A DNA stretch of 48,472 nucleotides from Terriglobia bacterium (lineage in GTDB: Bacteria; Acidobacteriota; Terriglobia; Bryobacterales; Bryobacteraceae), in assembly GCA_025363475.1 (NCBI GenBank), contig JANYDS010000045.1:1-48472 (forward strand). Reading direction: 5' to 3'. Position 1 is the first letter of the stretch; every line of letters begins with the position of its first letter. Position numbers and translations under genes: made by a program. Positions 23,215 through 31,651 of the stretch are shown piece after piece. Below the pieces are notes generated by a model, which saw only the letters and a program-made list of their open reading frames with translations, searched no databases and had not been told where the DNA came from.

Positions 23215-24219
23215 CTACTTCGTGACAGTTACCGTCACGTTCTGATACGTAAACATCGACCCGTCACTAGCTATGCCCCGCAGCACATAGATACCCGGTT
23301 CATCAAACGTTGCCTTCGTTATCCACTCACCGTTTGGTGGTGGTTCGGGGATGGTGTACGGCGGAGACCAGGGGGAATTCGCATACGAACGCGAATCCTG
23401 ATATGTCTTCATCTGATCCGGACTGAATGTTACCGCCGCCGCTTTGCCACGATAGACCGTCCACGAGAATCGCAAACCGGGGCCGCTTGACGCCACAACC
23501 GATGACGGAGGCCGGTAGATAGCTACCGCTGAATTTAGCGACGCAGCCGCCCGCGCTGGTGCCGCAGGCTTCTTGTCAGGCGCAGCCATAGCAGGTTTTC
23601 CCGGGTGCAGGGGCTGGGGCTTGCCGTCGCGGCGCGCAGGCAGGTTATCAGGGTCTCCGGCGAGGGCAACCAGCGTATAGGGTTCTCCCGCCTTGACCGT
23701 GATCTTTGTTTCGCCTTTTACTTCCAGCTCCGGAGGAATGTTGTAACGGAGTTCATCGCGCAGGCTTCCCATGTCTCCACCCACTTCGGTGGAAATGACC
23801 TGGGGATCAATCAGGTAATCTTCCTTCAGCGACGCGTACGCTTTTTCGGTTTTACCGTTCGTCGTCAGGGTCCAGATCAGTTCTTTCGTCCCGAAGTCTT
23901 TCGGCACCTTGACGGTAAACAGAAAAGGATTTCGCCGGGGATAAAAATGCGTGGGCTGGCCCTGGTCCGGTCCACCTGGTTCAATCCGATTATCCGGGCC
24001 GACAGGGACGTCAAACTGCTGGTCCCAGTTCGGATTCATATAGCCGAAATACAGCGTGTAGGATTCATCTGCATTTTTCATCCAGCCTTCATAGGCCGGT
24101 TCGATAATCTGCCCTTTGGTGTAGGCAAACCTCATCTGGGCGGCCGCCGGTTGAAGGGCGACCGCCTGGATGAGAATCACACCAAGTAACGTCTTAAAAA
24201 AAATACCGTTCAGACTCAT
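23215..24219 (-). CDS. Exported partner protein of the haem/copper monooxygenase-like protein (copy 2)
   Basis: 334 residues from the ATG used here, which gives a signal peptide (about 1-28, ending PAAAQ) and overlaps the upstream stop by one base (TGATG). The N-terminal domain carries AYEGWMKNADESYTLYFGYMNPN and PDQGQPTHFYPRR, matching copy 1 at 17686-18654, then VKVPKDFGTKELIWTL. A central Pro/Ala-rich stretch (about residues 210-240) is absent from copy 1. The C-terminal strands FDEPGIYVLRGIASDGS again suggest an Ig-like domain. No haem or metal motif is visible. Function unknown, probably a subunit or substrate-binding partner of the haem/copper protein. Confidence 0.8.
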   Translation of the reverse strand: MSLNGIFFKTLLGVILIQAVALQPAAAQMRFAYTKGQIIEPAYEGWMKNADESYTLYFGYMNPNWDQQFDVPVGPDNRIEPGGPDQGQPTHFYPRRNPFLFTVKVPKDFGTKELIWTLTTNGKTEKAYASLKEDYLIDPQVISTEVGGDMGSLRDELRYNIPPELEVKGETKITVKAGEPYTLVALAGDPDNLPARRDGKPQPLHPGKPAMAAPDKKPAAPARAAASLNSAVAIYRPPSSVVASSGPGLRFSWTVYRGKAAAVTFSPDQMKTYQDSRSYANSPWSPPYTIPEPPPNGEWITKATFDEPGIYVLRGIASDGSMFTYQNVTVTVTK

Positions 24220-25664
24220 CAATTTCCCGTCCCGGCTGCTCCAGAAGCCTGTTGCGGCTGAACCGGCGGAGCCCAGCAAAGGGGGCAGCCAATATCAAAT
24301 TCGTTGCGGTTTTTCATTTTGGCCCGGCGCTTTGCCATCTCTGCCTGGAACTGCTCTTCAGTCAGCGAGACTGAATAGCCAAGGTCGATAAACATGTTGG
24401 CGATGGAGCGGCGTCCGCCACCCGCCCAGTTACGGGCGTCAGCGGGATTCTTGTTGGCAGCCGTAGTGTCGAGGAAACCAACCAGATGAACGATGGTGCC
24501 TTTCGGCAGCAGCGGCGCGGCATCGTCATCGTAAACATACTGTTTGACCCAGTTATGGTCATAGCCAACGCAACTCAGGGTCTGGATATTTAAACCCCAA
24601 ATCGCTTCCAGACACATACGCACGCCAGGGGCATGCAGGTGAGGCTCAAACGCAATAATTTTGGTGTGTTCAGTAAGCGTCGCATAGGAATGAAGTTCCT
24701 GCTTCGCCATGTTCGGCTTCACGTCAAGGTCGTTGCCGTTACCCAAAATGATGTTCGATTTTTTGTAAGTCGGTTTATAGCCGCGGGGAAAAAATTTGAA
24801 GGCGAATTCGAGGTGCGATTTCGTCACACGACCGTTCGAATGGATATGGCCCGCAGTGAGCGCGAGCACAGAACCAGCGGAAAGAAGTCTGCCGGCCTCC
24901 GGGGGGAAAAGATCCGCGTTGCGCCCGATTTCGTGAATGGGCCAGGTTGTGCCGTTGGCTTCTCCGCCGCCGGCAGTGAGCACGATACTCGTGTAAGTCA
25001 TGTGGTGGAACACGAAGCGGCCCCCGACAGTTTTCACCGGGCCGGACTTGGGAACATCATTGATCTCCCTGACCTCAAGCGCCGAGACATAGCGGTCTTC
25101 GGTGAGCCCGGTGGGGATCTGACCCACATCGCCCCACTGGTCTGGACCGACAGCAACTACGGTAACTTCCTTGGATTTGACAACCAGATCCGGTTCGCCG
25201 ATGGTCCAGTTATCTGATTCTTCAAAGTTGAGCGGCTTCGGCATGTCACCCGGCTTGCCGCGCGGCGCACCATTGGTGACCCACTTGCCGATCATCGCGA
25301 TCTCTTCCTCACTCAGAGAAGGATCTTCTTTAAACTTCTGGATACCAATATCTTTTTCGACAAAAAACGGTGGCATCAGTCCACCGTGGGGTCCCATGCT
25401 GACCCGCGCCTTGATCGACTTGGCCCAGGGGCGCACATCTTCATACGTCACAAGCGACATGGGCGCAACGCTGTTCGGATGATGGCAGTTCTGGCAACTG
25501 CGCTGTAGCAGGGGCGCGATGTCTTTGGTGAAAGTGATGTCGCCGGGAGCCGGAACTGTCTGCGCCTGTTGAGCAACGGGCGTCAGGAAACCGAGAACGA
25601 CGGCGGCGGGCAGCGCCAGATGGCGTACCCTGATTACCGCTCCGAAAAGAGCTCTGCTGTTCAT
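24219..25664 (-). CDS. Exported haem c / dicopper monooxygenase-like fusion protein (copy 2)
   Basis: 481 residues from the ATG preceded by GGGAGG; a longer frame exists but lacks a ribosome-binding site and would bury the signal peptide (residues 1-34, ending VAQQAQ). CQNCH at 57-61 with APMSL and LMPPF gives the haem c domain. The copper-site pattern is His220-His221-Met222, His273-x-His275, His342-x-His344 and Met424, closer to the canonical HHM of peptidylglycine monooxygenase than copy 1 is. Cys351 and Cys365 correspond to the Cys pair in copy 1. A C-terminal extension (about 450-481) has a CPLC pair and a Pro/Gln/Ala tail. Reaction and substrate unknown; electron entry through the fused haem is inferred. 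Confidence 0.82.
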   Translation of the reverse strand: MNSRALFGAVIRVRHLALPAAVVLGFLTPVAQQAQTVPAPGDITFTKDIAPLLQRSCQNCHHPNSVAPMSLVTYEDVRPWAKSIKARVSMGPHGGLMPPFFVEKDIGIQKFKEDPSLSEEEIAMIGKWVTNGAPRGKPGDMPKPLNFEESDNWTIGEPDLVVKSKEVTVVAVGPDQWGDVGQIPTGLTEDRYVSALEVREINDVPKSGPVKTVGGRFVFHHMTYTSIVLTAGGGEANGTTWPIHEIGRNADLFPPEAGRLLSAGSVLALTAGHIHSNGRVTKSHLEFAFKFFPRGYKPTYKKSNIILGNGNDLDVKPNMAKQELHSYATLTEHTKIIAFEPHLHAPGVRMCLEAIWGLNIQTLSCVGYDHNWVKQYVYDDDAAPLLPKGTIVHLVGFLDTTAANKNPADARNWAGGGRRSIANMFIDLGYSVSLTEEQFQAEMAKRRAKMKNRNEFDIGCPLCWAPPVQPQQASGAAGTGN

Positions 25665-25771
25665 CGAAACCTCCCGGGTACCCTGGCGTTTGACAGCGCT
25701 ATTCGCTCCCGCCGGATTCCCGATCCTTCGTAGCACATTCTACATCCAGTGGACGACAAATGCACTGGTGT

Positions 25772-25800
25772 TTGAAGATTCTCCCTCGCTGTGATACTGT
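25772..25800 (+). promoter_or_regulatory. Promoter of the haem c / PQQ propeller gene
   Basis: TTGAAG (25772-25777), a 17-bp spacer, then TACTGT (25795-25800) preceded by TG-A, an extended -10. The ATG is 7 bases beyond, so the transcript should begin at or next to the start codon. The rest of the 143-base divergent gap shows nothing. Confidence 0.6.
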
Positions 25801-25807
25801 GCGGCCA

Positions 25808-27673
25808 ATGAAGTTCTACTCATTCCTGCTGCCACTTGTGGCCGCCGTGGCCCCTGTTTTGACGGCTGAAACCGGCGATGCCGTATATCAGAAACGATGT
25901 TCCGGATGTCATGAACAGACCAGCGACCGCATTCCGCACAGGGAGGCGCTACAGAAGATGCCTTCCTCCCGAATCCTCCGGACGCTTGATTCCGGAGCCA
26001 TGATGTCCATTGCTTTCACCATGAGCCGGGATGACCGTATGGCCGTCGCGTCCTTTCTCGGAACAACAGCATCTGCAGGCGCGCCGCCAGCCTCGGCGTT
26101 CTGTGCCGACCGCTCCGTCAAACTGGCAGCAACCCCTGCGGCTTCGTGGAATGGCTGGAGTCCTGATGGCGGGGCTTCGGGCAGCGGCGCCGGGAGCAAT
26201 TCCCGCTTTCAAACGGGCGACGCGGCGCGCTTGAATATTGACCAGGTGCGCGGCCTCAAACTGAAATGGGCGTTTGGGTTCGATGGTGATGTCACCGCCT
26301 TCGCCGCGCCAACGGTGATCGATAACGAAGTCTTCGTGGGCAGCGCGGCCGGCCTGATTCATGCCATGCGCGCGGACTCAGGCTGTCTGCAATGGGTGTT
26401 CCAGGCCAACGGGCCTGTGCGGTCGTCCATCCTGGCTGCGCCGCTCCTGGATGCACCCCGTGGAACCCGCCATACGCTGTTGTTCGGCGATATGACGGGC
26501 TGGTTTTATTCCGTCGAAGCGGAAACCGGCAAGTTGCTATGGAAAGTTCATGTGGAAATGCACGATTCCACCCGCCTTACCGGCGGGCCTGCGATGCATG
26601 ACGGAACTGTCTATATTCCAGTGGCTTCGTGGGAGGAAACTCGCGCCGGCGATGCAGGTTACGCTTGCTGCACGTTCCGCGGGAGCGTGGTGGCGTTGCG
26701 CATCAGCGATGGCAAGCAGTTGTGGAAGACTTATATGACAGGTGTGCCTGTCGAGAACGGCAAGAGTCCGCGCGGGACGGCGAATTTCGGGCCGTCCGGT
26801 GTGGGTGTGTGGTCTGCGCCCACTGTCGACGCGAAGCGCAGCCTTCTCTATATCGCGACAGGCGACAACTATTCGGCACCGGCGACGGACTTGAGTGACG
26901 CTGTAGTTGCCCTCGATATGGCAACAGGCAAGATCGCGTGGTCACGCCAGGTCTCAGCAGCGGATGTGTTCAGCGCGGCGTGCGCGGGTGGCGTGGCGTC
27001 TGGTACCACCGCCTGCGGACCCGATTTCGACTTCGGTTCTTCGCCGATTCTGACGCGGTCTTCCGAGGGCAGGGAGTTGATCCTTGCGGGCCAGAAATCG
27101 GGGATTGTCTGGGCTCTTGATCCTGCGAAAAAAGGCGAGGTTGTGTGGCAAACGCGAGTGGGCGTGGGCGGTACTAACGGGGGCGTGCAATGGGGCATGG
27201 CAACAGACGGGCAGCGTGTGTTTGCAGCCGTTTCAGATATCAAACGATTGCGGCAAACCAATCCGAATGACCCGCGCCGTTCGCTGCTGGATCCGAAAAC
27301 CGGCGGCGGCCTGACGGCGCTGCGGGTGGCAGATGGAAAACAGGAGTGGCAGGTGGCTTCGACACCTTGCCCGGAGGGTGCGCCGCTGGGTTGCAGTCCA
27401 TCACAGCCGGGCGCGGTTTCAGAGATTCCCGGGGTGGTATTTGCCAGTTCCACGGACGGGCATATTCGCGCGTATTCGGTGGAAAGCGGCAAGGTGTTGT
27501 GGGACTACAACACGATGAAAGATTTCGATACTGTGAACGGTATCAAGGCGCGCGGCGGGTCAATTGACGGGCCGGGTGCAGTGGTTGTGAACGGGATGGT
27601 GTTTGTGAATTCCGGTTATCCGCGTAATGGCGGCGTGCCTGGCAATGTGTTGCTGGCGTTTGGGCCGGAGTAA
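25808..27673 (+). CDS. Exported haem c / PQQ-type beta-propeller protein
   Basis: 621 residues from the ATG that follows the promoter and starts a signal peptide (MKFYSFLLPLVAAVAPVLTA). CSGCH at 31-35 is a c-type haem site. From about 130 on there are repeated propeller blades with the W-x-x-x tryptophan-docking pattern (LKLKWAFGFDGDV, KLLWKVH, KQLWKTY, KIAWSRQV, EVVWQTRV, KQEWQVA, KVLWDYN), as in quinoprotein and polyvinyl-alcohol dehydrogenases. It could oxidise an alcohol in the periplasm using PQQ and pass electrons to its own haem, but PQQ and Ca ligands cannot be confirmed by eye, so it may only be a structural propeller. No PQQ synthesis genes are in the window. Convergent with vapC. 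Confidence 0.82.
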   Translation: MKFYSFLLPLVAAVAPVLTAETGDAVYQKRCSGCHEQTSDRIPHREALQKMPSSRILRTLDSGAMMSIAFTMSRDDRMAVASFLGTTASAGAPPASAFCADRSVKLAATPAASWNGWSPDGGASGSGAGSNSRFQTGDAARLNIDQVRGLKLKWAFGFDGDVTAFAAPTVIDNEVFVGSAAGLIHAMRADSGCLQWVFQANGPVRSSILAAPLLDAPRGTRHTLLFGDMTGWFYSVEAETGKLLWKVHVEMHDSTRLTGGPAMHDGTVYIPVASWEETRAGDAGYACCTFRGSVVALRISDGKQLWKTYMTGVPVENGKSPRGTANFGPSGVGVWSAPTVDAKRSLLYIATGDNYSAPATDLSDAVVALDMATGKIAWSRQVSAADVFSAACAGGVASGTTACGPDFDFGSSPILTRSSEGRELILAGQKSGIVWALDPAKKGEVVWQTRVGVGGTNGGVQWGMATDGQRVFAAVSDIKRLRQTNPNDPRRSLLDPKTGGGLTALRVADGKQEWQVASTPCPEGAPLGCSPSQPGAVSEIPGVVFASSTDGHIRAYSVESGKVLWDYNTMKDFDTVNGIKARGGSIDGPGAVVVNGMVFVNSGYPRNGGVPGNVLLAFGPE

Positions 27674-27680
27674 CTACTTT

Positions 27681-28085
27681 TCAGGCGGGCGATTCCCACG
27701 GAACGCGTGCGAGATCGGTCAGAGGAAAATCGGTGCCTTTAGCGAGGACTGGTTCACCTGTTGCCTTCGCCAAACCATATACACAACAGTCGCCCATATT
27801 TAACTGGGCCGGATGGCGTCCCTTGCCATATCTGCGCCACCCGTTCAGAGCTGCGGCAGCCTGCCGTGAATCAAGCGCTACAACTTCGAGGCCCGCTTCC
27901 CTCAAAAACAGCTGGAGATCTGCGCCCGCATCGGGACCGAACCTGCCTTCGAGAACCATACCCGCTTCCACAACAGTCAGGGCCGAAATCAGTCTTGTCG
28001 GATCACGGGCTATCGCCGCAAGCATCTGTTCGCGCTCAGGTTCAGCCTGCAATATGGTCACAAGGGCGGAAGTGTCGATCACCAT
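27681..28085 (-). CDS. vapC: VapC-like PIN-domain toxin
   Basis: 134 residues, an RNase toxin of a type II module. The acidic catalytic residues are all visible: Asp4 in MVIDTSALV, Glu41 region in VVEAGMVLE, Asp in MGDCCVYGLA (about 98) and Asp in KGTDFPLTDL (about 118). The HPAQLNMGDC segment is typical of the VapC subfamily with a PSK-type antitoxin. It starts 2 bases after the stop of the antitoxin gene. Unlike the two other modules in this window it appears complete. Confidence 0.9.
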   Translation of the reverse strand: MVIDTSALVTILQAEPEREQMLAAIARDPTRLISALTVVEAGMVLEGRFGPDAGADLQLFLREAGLEVVALDSRQAAAALNGWRRYGKGRHPAQLNMGDCCVYGLAKATGEPVLAKGTDFPLTDLARVPWESPA

Positions 28086-28087
28086 GG

Positions 28088-28357
28088 CTATGAGGGCAAA
28101 CCCTGGTCGTCGTATCCGCCCAATTCGTCGTCTGACCGGGCGTCAATCACCGGACGCGCCGCACATCTGTCTGAAATTTCACGCAGACGTTCCAGCCACA
28201 GAGAGTCAACGCGAGTTTTACGCTCCCGTTCCACTTGTTCGCGGAGGGCATGTCGCACTGCGTTCGTGAGCGAGTCGCCGGTGATTCCAGCCAGCTCTCT
28301 GGCGAGCTGGTAGACTTCAGCGTCTTTGATGTTGAGAGGCTTGCTTAATACTGCCAT
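28088..28357 (-). CDS. vapB: VapB-like antitoxin (PSK family)
   Basis: 89 residues. SKPLNIKDAEVYQLARELA and SLTNAVRHALREQVERER match the Rv0623/PSK-operon antitoxin pattern: N-terminal dimerising, DNA-binding part, then a charged C-terminal tail (DELGGYDDQGLPS) that wraps the toxin. It precedes vapC by 2 bases and normally neutralises it and represses the operon. A TATAAT box lies 7 bases before the ATG; GGAGG sits directly against the ATG, too near to act as a normal Shine-Dalgarno sequence. Confidence 0.88.
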   Translation of the reverse strand: MAVLSKPLNIKDAEVYQLARELAGITGDSLTNAVRHALREQVERERKTRVDSLWLERLREISDRCAARPVIDARSDDELGGYDDQGLPS

Positions 28358-28364
28358 CCTCCAG

Positions 28365-28370
28365 ATTATA
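28365..28370 (-). promoter_or_regulatory. -10 box of vapBC
   Basis: A perfect TATAAT on the minus strand, 7 bases before the vapB ATG. No good -35 hexamer was seen (TGAGCA at 16 bp is weak). Predicts a leaderless mRNA. Confidence 0.5.
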
Positions 28371-28389
28371 CTCCATTACCGCAGGTTGC

Positions 28390-29205
28390 TCATTGGCCGG
28401 GTTTGAGGCCGGGGCGTTCGACGATTTCAATTTTCGCGCCAGCGGGTCCGGCAACGTAGGAGAAATTAATTGTCGGGCCGTTCGGCAGAGGTAACGGGCG
28501 GGGTTCGCTGGTTATCGTGACACCTTTGGCACGCAGGCCATCGATGGTCGCTTTCAAATCGCCATTCGAACGCCAGCCGATGTGGTCAATAGCATGTCCG
28601 TCACTGGGTTCCGCGTCACCCTTTTGCACCAGAATCCAGACATCGCTAAAACCGGAAGCGCTGTATTTGATCCCGTCGAGCCGACCCTTCAACTGCATTT
28701 TCTGACCGCCAAACTTCGCCAGCAGCCAGGTGAAAACCGCATCGGTGTCAGGTCCGCGCATGTGGAGGTGGTGCAAACCAAGCAGTTCCGGATCCTGGAC
28801 AATTTCAATACGCGTGCCCCAGGGATCTTCGACAAACCCGAGCTTGAAAAGGCCAGGGACGTCGCGCACGGGGGAGACGATTTTGACGCCGGCTGCCTCC
28901 AGTTCCTTCATCTTGGCGTCGACGTCGGTAACGGAAAAACCAACGTGATCGATGGCGCTGCCACTGCTGGGTTTGGCATCCGCTTTCTTAAGGAACATGA
29001 AGCGCGTGCTGCCGTACATGATGCGGTCCGGAGCCTCTGTAATGCGCTTGCCGCCGAAGTTCTTCTCGTACCAGTTGGCGGCGGCAGCAGGATCGGGTAC
29101 GTTCACATGAATGTGGTCGTAGGGGAAAGTCTGCGCCGCCACGGGAAGGGCGAAAGCGCCGATGGCGAAGCAGAGTAAAGAGGCGGAAAGAGTGACACGT
29201 CGCAT
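28390..29205 (-). CDS. Exported protein with two VOC (glyoxalase-like) domains
   Basis: 271 residues with a signal peptide (about 1-24). Two homologous halves: FPYDHIHVNVPDPAAAANWY to about residue 140, and GLHHLHMRGPDTDAVFTWL to about 262, both vicinal-oxygen-chelate domains. Each half has a G-S-[AH]-IDH-[VI]-G motif with a candidate metal His, and EIVQDPEL / EIVERPGL ends with a candidate metal Glu. Members include glyoxalases, dioxygenases and antibiotic-binding proteins, so the reaction cannot be told. AAGGAGC precedes the ATG. The export signal is unusual for glyoxalase I itself and suggests a periplasmic substrate. Confidence 0.8.
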   Translation of the reverse strand: MRRVTLSASLLCFAIGAFALPVAAQTFPYDHIHVNVPDPAAAANWYEKNFGGKRITEAPDRIMYGSTRFMFLKKADAKPSSGSAIDHVGFSVTDVDAKMKELEAAGVKIVSPVRDVPGLFKLGFVEDPWGTRIEIVQDPELLGLHHLHMRGPDTDAVFTWLLAKFGGQKMQLKGRLDGIKYSASGFSDVWILVQKGDAEPSDGHAIDHIGWRSNGDLKATIDGLRAKGVTITSEPRPLPLPNGPTINFSYVAGPAGAKIEIVERPGLKPGQ

Positions 29206-29261
29206 GGGAAGCTCCTTAAATGGGTTACAACCGTTTCGCCAGTCGCGGAACGAGTTCCAGT

Positions 29262-30146
29262 CTATCGCGGCCGCATAGCGCGCGAAAGCAGGTCTCGAAC
29301 CAGCGGATTCGGAAAAGTACGGCTCGGCGTAATGGCATAAAAACTTTCGCGAACCGACGAGAGCCTGCAGCGTTCAACAAGAGCCCCGGAACGCAGTTCA
29401 TCCTGCACCACTACCCGGGGGACCAGAGCCACCGCCGTGGTTCTAAGCGCCAGCACGCGCAACATGGCCATATCGTCCACCTCTGCCGCAATCAGCGGCC
29501 GGACACCTGCCTGGTCGAGAATCAGGTCGAACGCCGCGCGGAGATCACTGTCCAGACTCGGCAACAGAAGCGGCGTATTGCAACAATCTTCGGGAAACCG
29601 GAACTTTTTCTGTCCGGCGCGTGGCCGCCCGACCAGGCTTACTGGCTGTTCGTCCAGAAGATGGCTCTGATGACCACTGTCCCCGTCGCGCTTTACGGCC
29701 TGGTTCGACAGCACCAGATCAATCGAATGGGTGCGCAGCTGCAGCATCAGATCCCGGAGGCTGCCCGACCTTAGCACCAGTTCCACATCCCGCCGGCTCC
29801 GCAGCGGCTTCAGAAATTCCCACTGGAAATTGCGGGACAGCGTTGCCACCGCGCCGATTCGGAGCACCTGGCGGGCCTTGCGCGAACGGTGCTGCAGCGT
29901 ATCCACCAGTTCCTCACCAGCCCGAAAAATTGAATCAGCGTACTGCAACGCCACGTGCCCCGCCTCTGTCAGCGCCAAAACCCGGTTCCTGCGAACGAAC
30001 AGCGGATGCCCTGTGTCTTCTTCCAGCCTGCGCAACTGGGTACTGAGAGCTGACTGCGCAACATTCAGCTTTGCCGCCGCCTTCGTCAGGCTGCCTTCAT
30101 GGGCGATGGCCCAAAAATACCTCAGATGATGATAGTTCAAAATCAT
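29262..30146 (-). CDS. LysR-family transcriptional regulator, probable dab regulator
   Basis: 294 residues. The N-terminal winged HTH is typical: LNYHHLRYFWAIAHEGSLTK followed by AAAKLNVAQSALSTQLRRLE; the HHLRYFW start is characteristic of the NhaR-like branch. The effector domain follows (about 92-290). It is divergent from dabB-dabA, and between the starts lies a long dyad fitting a LysR-type site, so control of the dab operon (and of itself) is likely. LysR regulators next to dab genes are known from chemolithotrophs; the co-inducer here is unknown. The ATG has TAGAAT 7 bases upstream and no Shine-Dalgarno. Confidence 0.88.
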   Translation of the reverse strand: MILNYHHLRYFWAIAHEGSLTKAAAKLNVAQSALSTQLRRLEEDTGHPLFVRRNRVLALTEAGHVALQYADSIFRAGEELVDTLQHRSRKARQVLRIGAVATLSRNFQWEFLKPLRSRRDVELVLRSGSLRDLMLQLRTHSIDLVLSNQAVKRDGDSGHQSHLLDEQPVSLVGRPRAGQKKFRFPEDCCNTPLLLPSLDSDLRAAFDLILDQAGVRPLIAAEVDDMAMLRVLALRTTAVALVPRVVVQDELRSGALVERCRLSSVRESFYAITPSRTFPNPLVRDLLSRAMRPR

Positions 30147-30153
30147 AATTCAT

Positions 30154-30191
30154 ATTCTAAACAGAACCAATTGATATAAAACATCTATTGG
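30154..30191. promoter_or_regulatory. Divergent lysR/dab control region with LysR-type dyad
   Basis: CCAATTGAT (30167-30175) and ATCTATTGG (30183-30191) form 9-bp arms with one mismatch around 7 bp, containing a T-N11-A core, the usual form of a LysR site. The lysR -10 TAGAAT is at 30154-30159 on the minus strand. For dabB a weak TTGGAA (30188) / TACTCT (30213) pair on the plus strand would put the dyad just upstream of -35, the position for activation. Confidence 0.65.
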
Positions 30192-30226
30192 AATGAACGA
30201 CTGCTTCTTCGCTACTCTTGCGTTAT

Positions 30227-31651
30227 ATGAGCAATCCGGGGGCAAACACAGCAAGCAAAGGGAGCGGAGCGGCCGCAGCCGGTGAAGTATACGCCGGGGC
30301 ATGTTTCCTGGCCGCCGCAGGCTCAGCAGTGCTGTGCGACAGGCTGACGGCCGTCCTGCTGCCGCTCACCACGCTGCTGTTTTATGTCGTGTGCCGTTAC
30401 GCCCGCCGCTACCTGCAGGGAGACCCGGGGCAGGCACGGTTCACGGCCTGGCTCTGCGTCACGGGAAGCTGTGTCTGCGGCCTGATTCTGGCACAAAACC
30501 TGTTGCTTCTCGCCCTGGCATGGAGTGCCACCAGCCTCGGTCTTAATCAGCTTCTGGAGTTTTACAGGGAGCGCCCCGGAGCTCTGCTGGCTGCGAGAAA
30601 GAAGTTTCTGATCAGCCGGCTGGGCGATGCCAGTCTGGTGGGCGCGCTGGCGTCCACATGGCGCAGCTTCCATACCTGGGATTTTCGGCAGATTCTTGCC
30701 GCAGCAGACCAGTTGCGCGCTGCAGGGCCGGAACATCTGCCGACTTCTGTCAGTGCGGTCTGCGTGCTGCTGACTGTCGCGGCGCTGCTGAAATCCGCCC
30801 AGTTCCCCTTCCACAGCTGGCTGCCGGACACTATGGAAACACCCACGCCGGTTTCAGCTTTGATGCACGCGGGCATCATAAATGCCGGCGGGATTCTGGT
30901 CATCAAACTGAGTCCGCTGATTTCGCTCTCGCACGGTGCCATGCTCATCCTGACTCTGTTCGGCGCCTTCACGGCACTCTTTGCCTCCGTCATCATGTGG
31001 ACTCAGACCAGCGTGAAGCGCTGTCTCGCTTTCTCCACCGTGGGCCAGATGGGTTTCATGATGCTCGAATGCGGCCTGGGAGCTTTTCACCTCGCTTTGC
31101 TGCACCTTGTCGCCCATTCGTTTTACAAGGCTCATGCGTTTCTTTCGTCCGGCAGCGTTGTGTCGGCCCGCCCGCGGCCGCAGAGCAACCCATTGAGTGC
31201 GACGGCGGTTCTGGCAGGTCTCTGCTGGAGTGGCGCAATTACCCTTGCCGCGTCAACCGTGTTTGGTACCTCACTGACGGATCAACCGCTGCTCAGCGGC
31301 GTCTTCGCCCTTGCGCTCGCCCAGATGCTGTGGACCGTGTGGAGCCCGGGAACAGGTGTCTGGCTGATGGTGTTCGGCCTTCTGCCTGGTGCATTTTTCG
31401 CCACAGCTTACTTTTCCCTCGAACGGGCCGCTTCTTTTATCGTGCGCCCTGTCGGCTGGAATCACACAGGCATTTCGTTAATTGTGTTCGCGGTTTTTTC
31501 CCTGGCTCTGGCGGCGCAAGTGCAGCTCACGCAGCTTTCCCGTACCCGGTTCGGTACCCGACTCTATGTCCACGCCCGAAATGGCTTTTATTTCAACACT
31601 CTGGCGAATCAGTTGACGCTGGCCATCTGGCCTCAAGAGAAAACTCAATGA
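30227..31651 (+). CDS. dabB: DabB: NuoL/MrpA-like proton-conducting membrane subunit of the inorganic carbon transporter
   Basis: A 474-residue polytopic membrane protein of the proton-translocating antiporter family. The hallmark segment LLKSAQFPFHSWLPDTMETP followed by TPVSALMHAG (about 185-215), with the conserved Lys and His, and SVKRCLAFSTVGQMG (about 262-276) are intact. With DabA it forms the DAB complex, thought to use proton flow to drive one-way hydration of CO2 to bicarbonate in the cytoplasm. ATG 30227 is chosen; a TTG three codons earlier is possible and neither has a clear ribosome-binding site. The stop overlaps the dabA start in ATGA. Confidence 0.88.
   Translation: MSNPGANTASKGSGAAAAGEVYAGACFLAAAGSAVLCDRLTAVLLPLTTLLFYVVCRYARRYLQGDPGQARFTAWLCVTGSCVCGLILAQNLLLLALAWSATSLGLNQLLEFYRERPGALLAARKKFLISRLGDASLVGALASTWRSFHTWDFRQILAAADQLRAAGPEHLPTSVSAVCVLLTVAALLKSAQFPFHSWLPDTMETPTPVSALMHAGIINAGGILVIKLSPLISLSHGAMLILTLFGAFTALFASVIMWTQTSVKRCLAFSTVGQMGFMMLECGLGAFHLALLHLVAHSFYKAHAFLSSGSVVSARPRPQSNPLSATAVLAGLCWSGAITLAASTVFGTSLTDQPLLSGVFALALAQMLWTVWSPGTGVWLMVFGLLPGAFFATAYFSLERAASFIVRPVGWNHTGISLIVFAVFSLALAAQVQLTQLSRTRFGTRLYVHARNGFYFNTLANQLTLAIWPQEKTQ

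Noticed and set aside
30658-31647. The dabA frame stays open for about 330 codons upstream of its start.
   Set aside because: That stretch is dabB in another frame; the DabB product is clearly real, and the ATGA overlap with homology to WPLQNF fixes the dabA start at 31648.
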